From NCBI RefSeq assembly GCF_014803405.1, contig NZ_JACYFG010000061.1, forward strand, positions 124,001 to 188,000: a stretch of 64,000 nucleotides of DNA. The letters run 5' to 3'. A program made the translations under genes and the position numbers. Below are positions 33,569 to 42,005 of this stretch, one piece after another; position 1 is the stretch's first letter; each line of letters opens with the position of its first letter. This DNA comes from Pelagicoccus enzymogenes (lineage in GTDB: Bacteria > Verrucomicrobiota > Verrucomicrobiia > Opitutales > Opitutaceae). The notes beneath the pieces were generated by a model. The model was given only the letters and a program-made list of their open reading frames with translations, was not told the origin of the DNA and made no database searches.

Positions 33569-36500
33569 ATGAAACGATTGTACCATCTACTAATCCCGGC
33601 TTTGCTGGCACCCTTCTCCCACGCCGCTACGCTACCTATTGTAAACGGCGGCTTCGAATCCGGTGCCGACGGCACATCCAGCAAAGCTCCTATCTCCGGG
33701 TGGACCGACAACGGCTCAAGCGCGGGCTTCTGGCTGCAAGATGGGACAGGAGGGGGATCCTTCCCGCAAGATCCAAACGAGGCCCAAGCCGGAGCCCTCT
33801 ACCTCTCTGGCAATCGCCTCGCTGGAGGCGCAGGTTCACAACCGAGCGACTCGACTCTCTCTCAAGTCGTAGCGATCGACTCCGCTGACCTGCCTCTAGT
33901 CCAGGAAGGCAAAGCGGCCGTTAGCTTGAGCTTCTACTACCAAGACACCGACGATAACGACTCAGCTGTCGTCGATATCGAATTCTTGGATACCTCTTCT
34001 ACCGTGTTGGGCAGCGCCTCAAGTGGAGGCCTTGGAAACATCGCTTCCAACGGGACAGCCTACAACTCCACCACGGCCCCTTGGACACAGGTAAAGATCG
34101 AGAACGAACTCCCTGTAGGCACAGAGTCTATTCGTATTTCCATTTCTACCAATCGAGTCGGCGGTTCGGCTACCAACGTGCACTTCGATTCCTTTAGCGG
34201 CGAGATCGTCACCGCCCCAGGTTACCTAGCCATCGTCAACGGCGACTTCGAGACGGGAGCAGACGGCACTGGCAGCAAATCGCCCATCGAAGGCTGGACC
34301 GACGAGGGCGCCAGCTCTGGATTCTGGCTCCAAGACGGCACGGGTGGCGGATCCTTCCCGCAAGATCCGAGCGAGCCACAAGGAGGTTCTCTCTACCTCT
34401 CCGCAAATCGCCTCGCAGGCGGAGCGGGCTCCCAACCAAGCTCCTCAACCCTCTCCCAAACAGTAGCCGTCAATCCTGCTATCCTCAGCCTGATACAGGC
34501 GGACGAGGCTGCGATCGATTTGTCATTCTACTACCAGGATACAGACAACAACGACGCTAGCACCGTCAGTATCGACTTTTTGGATGCGTCCTCAGCTGTG
34601 GTCGGCTCCGCTTCCACCGGCGAGCTCGTAAACATTGCCAACAACGGCACCGCCTACGATCCTACCAACGCCCCATGGACTCTCGTGGAGCTAAAGTCCC
34701 TTTTGCCTGCTAGCGCAGAATCCATTCGCATCAACATTTCGACAACCCGTTCCGGAGGGTCTGCGACAAATATCCATTTCGACACTTTTAGCGCTTGGAT
34801 CGTCAAGGCCGACGACCTTGGTCCCCTGGAAGACGCGGAGTCTGCCTATCGTTCCAGCGCTCCGTGGACCGCTTACGACGGATCGAATCCCCCAGCCACG
34901 CCCGATGGTGAGTACTTCGCAATTCCCTTCATGAGCGTAACGGAAACCGCTGCCGACGGTTCCTTGAAAATCGCCGGCGGCGGACAAGCAGCCGCTATCC
35001 ACTACAGCGAAGCGGATGCCGCCGTGGTGGGAATCGCTGCCGAAGCCCTCGCGGATGATATCGAGCGTGTAACAGGGATCGCTGCAACAGCGTCCACCGC
35101 CGCTCCCTCCGCATCGGAGGTCATCCTCATCGGCACCCTTGGGTCGAGCCCTCTTATCGACGCCCTCGTGAACGACGGAAAAATCGACGTATCCGCGATC
35201 CAAGGAAAGTGGGAAGCATACACCGCAGCTGTCGTTGAAAACCCACTACCTGGCGTGAGCCGTGGCCTTATCATCGCAGGTAGCGATCGCCGCGGCGCCG
35301 CGTTCGGAGTCTTTGCCCTTTCCGAGTCGATGGGAGTGTCGCCATGGTACTTCTGGGGCGACATTCCCACCGAGCAGAAAACAGCGCTCTACGTAGCTGG
35401 AAATCACACGCAGCCGTCTCCAGGAGTTAAATACAGAGGGATCTTCCTCAACGACGAGGATTGGGGACTGCAGCCATGGGCCGCCAACACCTTCGAACCC
35501 GAGGTCGGAAACATCGGTCCCAAGACCTACTCCACCATCTACGAGCTCCTGCTCAGACTGCATTCAAACGTTATCTGGCCCGCCATGCACGAGTACCCAG
35601 TCATGACGACTCCCTTCTACGAAGTCCCTGGCAACATGGAAGCTGCGGACGACTACGCGATCGTCATCAGCACCTCCCATCACGAGCCGATGCTGCGCAA
35701 CAGCCACGAATACAACGAGAGCGAACGCGGTAGCTACAACTACTGGAACAATCGCTCGAACATCTACGACTTCTGGGAAGAACGCGTCATCGAAACCGCT
35801 GACACCGAAGCGATTTACACGATCGGCATGCGCGGACGCACGGATGCTGGCATGCTCGCCCCAGCCGGCACCACCGATGCCCAAAAAGCCCAAAAGATCC
35901 AAGACGAGATCATCCCTGACCAACGTCAAATGATCAGCGACTACGTCAACAAGGACGCCTCGGAAATGCCGCAAATCTTCATCCCCTACAAGGAGACGCT
36001 GGTGCAATACCAGTCTGGTTTGCAGCTTCCAGACGACGTCACCATCCTTTGGCCAGACGACAACCATGGATACATCCGCCAGCTCTCGACCGCTCAAGAG
36101 CAAGCTCGTTCCGGAGGCTCCGGCGTCTACTACCACCTCTCTTACTGGGGCGTGCCAACAAGCTATTTGTGGCTCTGCACCACCCCTCCTGGCATGACCC
36201 GCTCGGAGATGACCAAAGCATGGGACTTCGAGGCCAAGAACATGTGGCTCGTCAACGTGGGCGATCTCAAGCCTCACGAAATCGGCACGGACTTCTTCCT
36301 TCGCATGGCCCGCGACCCTGAAGCCTTCCGCGACTTCGACCAGCGCGCCTACCTCAGCCAATGGGCCGAGCGAACCTTCGGAGCCACTCACGCTGACGCT
36401 ATCGCAGATGTCTTGGAGGAATATTTCCACCTCAACATCGTCAAGCGTCCCGAACATCTCGATCGCAACGATAGCGGCTTCAGCCACACCGACAACGGCG

Positions 36501-38566
36501 ACGAAGCAGGCCAACGCCTCGCTGACTTCGCTGCGATGGTCGCAGCAGCCGAGGACATCTACGCCCAATTGCCTGCCGAACAAAAGGCTGCCTTCTACGC
36601 TATGGTACTCTACCCAGCGAAGGGCTCCCACTTCGTCAATCGTCGCGTGCTTCTCGCCGAGCAAAGCCGACTCTGGGCGAGCCAAGGACGCGCCGCGACC
36701 GCAGACCTCGCCGCTGCTGCTCAAGCCGCGCACGACGCCCTGCTGGCGGAAACCGAATTCTACAACAAAACAAACGCCGGCGGAAAATGGGACTTCATGC
36801 TCAACCCCATGGACATCTCCCAGCTTCCTGGCTGGGCTCAAGAAACGCAAAACGCCTTCATAATGCCTGCCGTCGGCAGCTACACGCCAGCCTCAGCCGC
36901 CGGACTCGGCGTCGCCATCGAAGGCTCCGAGATGCCGCTGGAAGAAGGCGTAGCGGGCGACCTGCCGAAGATCACGCGCCACGCCGACGCGGAACGCTTC
37001 ATCGACATCTTCAACGAGGGCACTGGCGCCTTGACCTGGACCGCGACTGCGAGCGACCCCTGGATCGAGCTCAGTCAAGCCTCCGGAGATACAGATGCCA
37101 GAATCATGGTTAGCGTCGATTGGAGCCAGACGCCTCGTGGCTACGCCATCCCCGGCCAAGTCACGATCAGCGCCGGCGGCGAAGCGCGCACCGTAAACGT
37201 TCGCGCATTCTACCCCTTCGACCTCAACCTCGACGCCCTTCCCGACGCGGTCGAAACCGATTCGCGAGTCATCATCGAAGCCGAAGACTACACCTCGCGA
37301 CAAGACCACCCCGACGGCATCTCATGGACCCTCGTAGATGGAGCAACCGCTTCCCATGACGGGATGACTATCTTGCCCGTGACGGCTGCAAGCCTCGATC
37401 CTGCAAACCTGTCAGCCGACACCGCGTCCCTCACCTACGAATTCTACACTTTCAGCACCGGACAGGTTGAGATCCAAACGGAGTGTTTGCCCACCCATCG
37501 TATCACCGCCGATCATCCCGGTCTGCGTTACGCCATCTCCCTCAACGGAGCCGCCCCGCAGATCGTTGACATAAATGCCGCGGAATACTCTGCCGCTTGG
37601 AATTCCAATACCCTGCGGGCCGCGTCCCACGGAGTCACTACGCATGAAATTACGCAGGCTGGCCTACAGACTCTCACGGTTTGGATGGTAGACGCTGGAG
37701 TCGTTCTCGATCGCTTCGTTGTCGATTTCGATTCGACCGTGTTCGAGGCAGAAAAGCTCAGTGTCCAAGATTCCAATACAAGCGTGGTCAGCTTCACGGA
37801 TGGCCCCGCCAGCGGAGGCGGAGGCCTGCATATGCAGTCTACGCAAGTCGGACACTACGCGACCTTCGCCGTCCCCTCCCTCTCAGCCGGAGACTACCAG
37901 CTCTCCATGAGAACCAAGAAATGGGGCAGCCGCGGCATCGTGCAAATCGCCGTCGCCGAGAGCCCGGATGGACCTTTTACCGACCTCGGCGATCCCATCG
38001 ACCTCTACAGTTCCTCTGGAGTCTACGAGGACATCGACCCGCTCGCCGTCAGCTTCACCACCTCCGGCGCCAAATACGTTCGCCTCACCGTGGTCGGAAA
38101 GAACGACGCCGCGAGCAACTACTGGGCACTGCTCGACCTGCTGGAGTTCGAGCCACAGATAATGGTGAGTGACCAACCGATCCGCAATTGGAGAATGGCT
38201 TACTTCGGTACCTTCGACGCCACCGGAAACGCTCTGGACAGCGCGGATCCCGATGGCGACGGAATAGAAAACCTCATGGAGTACGCCACTGGCTCCTACC
38301 CCACCATGGTGAGCGCCCCGGCATTCGTTGAGCAATACGTAGATGGACGCCTCTCCCTCACCTTCAATCGCGTGAAGGCGGCGACCGATCTCGTCTACCG
38401 TGTTTTGGCAGGGAATGACCTGCCCCTACAAACTGCGATCTGGAGCAGCGAAGACAGCCCCTACCCAGATACCACGGCCCCCATGGTCGAGGAATCCGTA
38501 AGCGATACGGAATCTGTACAGGAGAACGACCGCCGCTTCATGCAAATCGAAGTCCAGCTGAAATAA
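33569..38566 (+). CDS. Very large secreted GH115 alpha-glucuronidase with duplicated N-terminal modules
   Basis: The product has 1665 residues with a signal peptide (ending SHAA). Two tandem modules of about 198 residues (about 24-420) start IVNGGFESG and IVNGDFETG and are probably carbohydrate-binding. A GH115 region follows from about 440 to 1240, with FLNDEDWGLQPWA near 625, STSHHEPMLRNSHEY near 704, and long helical segments later. GH115 removes (4-O-methyl-)glucuronic acid from glucuronoxylan, including internal branches. Beta-sandwich modules occupy about 1230-1530. The C-terminus carries DPDGDGIENLMEYATG, a module shared with the enzyme at 16581. It is twice the usual GH115 length. Candidate operator site 5 lies upstream. 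Confidence 0.9.
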   Translation: MKRLYHLLIPALLAPFSHAATLPIVNGGFESGADGTSSKAPISGWTDNGSSAGFWLQDGTGGGSFPQDPNEAQAGALYLSGNRLAGGAGSQPSDSTLSQVVAIDSADLPLVQEGKAAVSLSFYYQDTDDNDSAVVDIEFLDTSSTVLGSASSGGLGNIASNGTAYNSTTAPWTQVKIENELPVGTESIRISISTNRVGGSATNVHFDSFSGEIVTAPGYLAIVNGDFETGADGTGSKSPIEGWTDEGASSGFWLQDGTGGGSFPQDPSEPQGGSLYLSANRLAGGAGSQPSSSTLSQTVAVNPAILSLIQADEAAIDLSFYYQDTDNNDASTVSIDFLDASSAVVGSASTGELVNIANNGTAYDPTNAPWTLVELKSLLPASAESIRINISTTRSGGSATNIHFDTFSAWIVKADDLGPLEDAESAYRSSAPWTAYDGSNPPATPDGEYFAIPFMSVTETAADGSLKIAGGGQAAAIHYSEADAAVVGIAAEALADDIERVTGIAATASTAAPSASEVILIGTLGSSPLIDALVNDGKIDVSAIQGKWEAYTAAVVENPLPGVSRGLIIAGSDRRGAAFGVFALSESMGVSPWYFWGDIPTEQKTALYVAGNHTQPSPGVKYRGIFLNDEDWGLQPWAANTFEPEVGNIGPKTYSTIYELLLRLHSNVIWPAMHEYPVMTTPFYEVPGNMEAADDYAIVISTSHHEPMLRNSHEYNESERGSYNYWNNRSNIYDFWEERVIETADTEAIYTIGMRGRTDAGMLAPAGTTDAQKAQKIQDEIIPDQRQMISDYVNKDASEMPQIFIPYKETLVQYQSGLQLPDDVTILWPDDNHGYIRQLSTAQEQARSGGSGVYYHLSYWGVPTSYLWLCTTPPGMTRSEMTKAWDFEAKNMWLVNVGDLKPHEIGTDFFLRMARDPEAFRDFDQRAYLSQWAERTFGATHADAIADVLEEYFHLNIVKRPEHLDRNDSGFSHTDNGDEAGQRLADFAAMVAAAEDIYAQLPAEQKAAFYAMVLYPAKGSHFVNRRVLLAEQSRLWASQGRAATADLAAAAQAAHDALLAETEFYNKTNAGGKWDFMLNPMDISQLPGWAQETQNAFIMPAVGSYTPASAAGLGVAIEGSEMPLEEGVAGDLPKITRHADAERFIDIFNEGTGALTWTATASDPWIELSQASGDTDARIMVSVDWSQTPRGYAIPGQVTISAGGEARTVNVRAFYPFDLNLDALPDAVETDSRVIIEAEDYTSRQDHPDGISWTLVDGATASHDGMTILPVTAASLDPANLSADTASLTYEFYTFSTGQVEIQTECLPTHRITADHPGLRYAISLNGAAPQIVDINAAEYSAAWNSNTLRAASHGVTTHEITQAGLQTLTVWMVDAGVVLDRFVVDFDSTVFEAEKLSVQDSNTSVVSFTDGPASGGGGLHMQSTQVGHYATFAVPSLSAGDYQLSMRTKKWGSRGIVQIAVAESPDGPFTDLGDPIDLYSSSGVYEDIDPLAVSFTTSGAKYVRLTVVGKNDAASNYWALLDLLEFEPQIMVSDQPIRNWRMAYFGTFDATGNALDSADPDGDGIENLMEYATGSYPTMVSAPAFVEQYVDGRLSLTFNRVKAATDLVYRVLAGNDLPLQTAIWSSEDSPYPDTTAPMVEESVSDTESVQENDRRFMQIEVQLK
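33638..34825 (+). repeat. Intragenic tandem duplication, two units of 594 bp
   Basis: Units start at 33638 and 34232 and encode two copies of the N-terminal module of the GH115 protein. Long stretches are identical at protein level, such as GFWLQDGTGGGSFPQDP and NRLAGGAGSQPS. The period is 198 codons. Confidence 0.85.
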
Positions 38567-38603
38567 GCTTCATCGCCAAACGCAGCGGACACCGCCTCCT
38601 ATC

Positions 38604-38679
38604 GGGCTGGATCTCGCTCCATACCGCATGCCCCATCGTAAGCGAGCAAGGCCATGCGTCACGGAGCAAGATCCAGCCC
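38604..38679. repeat. Long inverted repeat between GH115 and the sigma factor gene
   Basis: Arms GGGCTGGATCTcGCTCC (38604-38620) and GGAGCaAGATCCAGCCC (38663-38679) pair over 17 bp with a single mismatch around a 42-base loop. There is no T run after it on the plus strand. It may be a processing or attenuation structure, or the remnant of a mobile element. Confidence 0.65.
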
Positions 38680-38743
38680 CAAAGGAGAACTGTAAATCTC
38701 CACTGCAGGCAGTACCTCCCCCGCCGGTTCGCGGAAGCTATCC

Positions 38744-39439
38744 GTGAGCCGCCCAGAACTCCACACTCTTAGATATTATCGTTCAATGGTTCGCCTATTC
38801 GAAAAATACGATTCGGAAACAAACGCCGACTCGGACCCCGATCCCGACGAATTGCTCATCCGCATGGGCAACGAGGACGAAAGCGCGTTTGAAAGCTTCT
38901 ACTACAGTTTCCGCGGCATCGGGATGACCTTTATATTGGAAATCGTCAACGACCACGGAAAAGCCGAGGAGATCTTCAACGACGCGATGCTGAAGCTGTA
39001 TAGCTACAGCTCCTCGTTTGATACTCGCAACGGCGCAGCTCTAGCCCTCTTCAAAGTGATCGCCAAACGGACCGCCATCGACCGCATAAGGCGGAAGAAC
39101 TTTATCTGCTTCACCGACGATCCCTACTGCTTCGGAAGCGCCAAACCACTCTACGATTCGGATCGCTCGCCCGATAGCGAAGTAGAACTTGCTTCGAATT
39201 TGGAGGAACTGCGCGGCGCCATCGAGCAGCTCAGCCCCACCCTGAAACGTCCGATCAAGATGTTCTGCGAAACCGGCATGAGCTATCCGCAGATCGCCGC
39301 CAAACTGCAACTGCCCTTGGCGAGCGTGAAGACATCGATGCGCAGAGGTATCATCGCCCTCCGCGCTTTGACCGCAAATGAGTCGCGTCCGCACCGCAGA
39401 GCCAACTACGGCTCGACCGTCACGATGACTCGAGCATAG
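38744..39439 (+). CDS. ECF-type RNA polymerase sigma factor (orphan)
   Basis: The product has 231 residues from a GTG at 38744, or 217 from an ATG at 38786 (MVRLFEKYDS). Sigma region 2 is visible at about 60-120 (AEEIFNDAMLKLYSY, KRTAIDRIRRKN) and region 4 at about 160-215 (MSYPQIAAKLQLPLASVKT, the recognition helix). No anti-sigma factor (FecR-like or zinc-binding) lies beside it, although TonB-linked sigma factors often have one. Its last 34 bp overlap the 3' end of the converging DUF1593 gene. It would direct RNA polymerase to an unknown regulon. Confidence 0.88.
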   Translation: MSRPELHTLRYYRSMVRLFEKYDSETNADSDPDPDELLIRMGNEDESAFESFYYSFRGIGMTFILEIVNDHGKAEEIFNDAMLKLYSYSSSFDTRNGAALALFKVIAKRTAIDRIRRKNFICFTDDPYCFGSAKPLYDSDRSPDSEVELASNLEELRGAIEQLSPTLKRPIKMFCETGMSYPQIAAKLQLPLASVKTSMRRGIIALRALTANESRPHRRANYGSTVTMTRA

Positions 39440-40830
39440 CGCGTAAGCGCCGGGGTACCCTTGTCGGAGAGCTTGAGAATAATGTGCAGCGTTTCTTCCT
39501 TGTCTACCTTGGGCGCGGTGTAGTTCACCCGGTCGAAATTCTCCGCGCCATTGTGGGAAACAAACTCCTTGTAGGTGCCTGCCTCAGGGTAATGAAACCA
39601 AAGGTAGCTGATGCTATCGCCATCGGGGTCACTGCTACCGTACGCGTCGAGAGTGAAGCCCTGACCGGACTTGACGGTGATTTCCCTCGGGTGATTTAGA
39701 TGCACCACAGGCGGATGGTTCGCCTCCTCGTAGCTCATGGTGCACCAATCCATGCGAGCGGCAAAGTCGTTCTGAAAATCCTCGCGCCAACGCCAAAGCG
39801 TCACCGCATTTCCACTATAGCTTTTCTCGTCTTTCTCGATGGCCCGCTTGTACTGGCTGATCCGATACGGCGTATAGGTGTCGGACGCATCCGTCCAGAT
39901 AGGACGCGTTTCCGGCTCCGGCACGACGACCGAGCTGCCGTCTTGGAAGGACGCGATATCGGGTATGCTGAGCTCGTAGCGGCCACCCCAGCTCCCCCAG
40001 TTGGGCCGTTCCAAGGCGTTGAGCCCATTGGGAATCAATCCCAGAAATGCGGGCGTATCCCCTTCCACTCCCCAAGCTGTATCGGGATATTTTGCGCCAA
40101 GAGGACCGTGCCCTTGCTGGATATTGCGAGCTAGCCACGGATTGCTCACCAGCGAATTATCGCTGCCTTCGTGGTTGTTGTTGATGGCGATCCAAGTAGC
40201 TTTGCCGTAATCATCAGTCGGGGTGACGATGTAGAAGAGGTTCGGAAACGTCTTGCGCATCCACATCGCGCTGTCGTCCTGGTCGGAGATAGTATAGACG
40301 CGGAGCTTCTCTATAAGACGCTTGGCTTCCTTTTTAGAACGAGTCTTGTCAATTTTATAGAGAGCTTGGGCTAAGACGTTAGGACCACCCCAAACCGAAA
40401 TCCAAAGTGGCCGCTCGTCCTCCTTTTCCAAAGCGGAGATGATCCATTCGGAACCTTCCGTATCCATGCCTTCGCCTACGCCTTCCATACCGTACTTAGG
40501 CATACCGTCTTTGGCCACCGCTCGCAATTCATCCGCGCTCGGGTACCCCTTCTCGTGCTTGAGAAGATTTGGCTGCACCTTCTCGTAGGCATCCAAAATC
40601 GTATCGATAAAGTCAGGACGTATGCTATCGCGGTGCCAGCAGGATGTCGTGGCGATGATCCCCTCTATATCGATTTGGTTCGCATAGAGTAGAAGCCGTA
40701 CCAAAGACTGCTCATCGTCCGGATCCGCGCCCATGTCGGTGAGCACGATCATGCGATGTTTCTCCAGCGTTCCAGCGCGGAGACTGACACAGGCGATAAA
40801 AAGGAGTAAGAGTAGCGGTATTCGTTTCAT
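39406..40830 (-). CDS. Secreted DUF1593 (nucleoside-hydrolase-like) protein, copy A
   Basis: The product has 474 residues with a signal peptide (ending SLRAG). The DUF1593 domain fills about 25-360. Its start, VLTDMGADPDDEQSLVRLLL, matches the calcium-binding Asp cluster of nucleoside hydrolases, and SVWGGPNVLAQAL lies further on. Residues of about 370-474 form a cadherin/PKD-like beta domain (SDPDGDSISYLWF), as in the Saccharophagus protein Sde182. The natural substrate of this family is not established to my knowledge. Here it lies downstream, on the same strand, of a ribose-type ABC transporter and pentose enzymes, which suggests that it supplies a furanose to them. A 192-bp gap with a palindrome separates it from the permease gene. 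Confidence 0.85.
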   Translation of the reverse strand: MKRIPLLLLLFIACVSLRAGTLEKHRMIVLTDMGADPDDEQSLVRLLLYANQIDIEGIIATTSCWHRDSIRPDFIDTILDAYEKVQPNLLKHEKGYPSADELRAVAKDGMPKYGMEGVGEGMDTEGSEWIISALEKEDERPLWISVWGGPNVLAQALYKIDKTRSKKEAKRLIEKLRVYTISDQDDSAMWMRKTFPNLFYIVTPTDDYGKATWIAINNNHEGSDNSLVSNPWLARNIQQGHGPLGAKYPDTAWGVEGDTPAFLGLIPNGLNALERPNWGSWGGRYELSIPDIASFQDGSSVVVPEPETRPIWTDASDTYTPYRISQYKRAIEKDEKSYSGNAVTLWRWREDFQNDFAARMDWCTMSYEEANHPPVVHLNHPREITVKSGQGFTLDAYGSSDPDGDSISYLWFHYPEAGTYKEFVSHNGAENFDRVNYTAPKVDKEETLHIILKLSDKGTPALTRYARVIVTVEP

Positions 40831-40870
40831 GGCGTTTTGTTCAGTTGATTAACAAGCGATTTCGCCCCTT

Positions 40871-40890
40871 CGTTGATTATAATATCAACG
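40871..40890. promoter_or_regulatory. Palindromic operator-like site overlapping a TATAAT box
   Basis: cgttgattataatatcaacg has perfect 7-bp arms, CGTTGAT and ATCAACG. TATAAT can be read in its centre on both strands. It lies 41 bp upstream of the DUF1593 copy A start, so this gene may have its own regulated promoter separate from the transporter operon. Confidence 0.5.
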
Positions 40891-41022
40891 TGGGTCGGGG
40901 AGCTTGTTTACTTTAGGCGAACCGGCTGCAGAGGCAAAACCGGTCTTTGTTTCTTTCAAAAAGCTTAAGTCGAACAAAAGAGCAACGCGAGCAATCCAAT
41001 CAAAACACGCCTTGGCCGACTT

Positions 41023-42003
41023 CTACGCGTCGCGTTCGTTCGAATTCATCTTGTCGATCGCCACCGCGAGAAGGATGACACCTCCCTTGATAACCTGCTG
41101 CCAGAAGGGAGAGACGTTCAGCAGGAAAAGACCGTTGTTGAGCACACCGATAATCAAGCAGCCCAGCACCGTGCCGATCACCGTGCCGCGTCCGCCGGAC
41201 AAGGAGGTTCCCCCGATCACCACCGCCGCGATCGAGTCGAGCTCGTAGCCAAGGCCCGCGTTGGGCTGGGCGGAGTCGAGACGCGAAGTGACGATCAGCC
41301 CGGCCACCCCGGCAAGAGCTCCGGCCAAAGTGTATACCGCAATCTTGATACGGTTCACGCGCAGGCCTGTCAGGCGAGCAGCCCGCTCGTTGCCGCCCAC
41401 CGCGTATAGGTGACGCCCAAAGCGTGACTTCTTTGTCACCACCACAAAAAGAGCCGCCATCGCCGCCATGATCCAAACCGGCATGGGCACTCCCAGAAAA
41501 CTTCCTGTTCCCACCGCCCCAAAGGTATCGCCTAAACCGGTGATCGGGAAGCCACCTGTCCAAAGCATGGTCAGACCGCGGGCAATACTCAGCATGCCGA
41601 GCGTCGCCACGAAAGGCGGCAACCGAAACCGCGTGATTACAAAGCCATTTGCCCAACCCGCGGCGCCGCCGACGAGCACCCCTGCCAAAATCGCTCCGGA
41701 AGTCGTGAAAACGAGAGCCACCCCGAGCGAGGGTATGGAAAGTCCGTGTTTCAGGAGACCAGCAGCCACCGCTCCCGCGAGCCCTAGGATGGCCCCCACC
41801 GAGAGGTCGATGCCACCACTCACGATCACCAAGGTCATGCCGATCGATAGGCAAAGGTTTACCGAGATCTGACGAAGAATGTTGAAGCCATTGTCCGCAG
41901 TCAGAAATTGGTCGGATAGAAAGCTCAGGGCGATCACCATGAGCCCCAGGGCGAGAAGCGACCGGAAACGGTTTAGATTAGCTGATAAGGTTTCAGAATT
42001 CAT
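41023..42003 (-). CDS. Ribose-type sugar ABC transporter permease (RbsC family)
   Basis: The product has 326 residues with eight to ten membrane helices. RbsC-family landmarks include GMTLVIVSGGIDLSVGAILGL near residue 60, VGGNERAARLTGLRV near 205, and VVIGGTSLSGGRGTVIGTVLG near 265. It forms the inner-membrane channel for a pentose or related sugar together with the ATPase at 42006 and the binding protein at 44266. It begins 2 bp after the ATPase stop codon, so coupled translation is likely. Confidence 0.95.
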   Translation of the reverse strand: MNSETLSANLNRFRSLLALGLMVIALSFLSDQFLTADNGFNILRQISVNLCLSIGMTLVIVSGGIDLSVGAILGLAGAVAAGLLKHGLSIPSLGVALVFTTSGAILAGVLVGGAAGWANGFVITRFRLPPFVATLGMLSIARGLTMLWTGGFPITGLGDTFGAVGTGSFLGVPMPVWIMAAMAALFVVVTKKSRFGRHLYAVGGNERAARLTGLRVNRIKIAVYTLAGALAGVAGLIVTSRLDSAQPNAGLGYELDSIAAVVIGGTSLSGGRGTVIGTVLGCLIIGVLNNGLFLLNVSPFWQQVIKGGVILLAVAIDKMNSNERDA

Positions 42004-42005
42004 GT

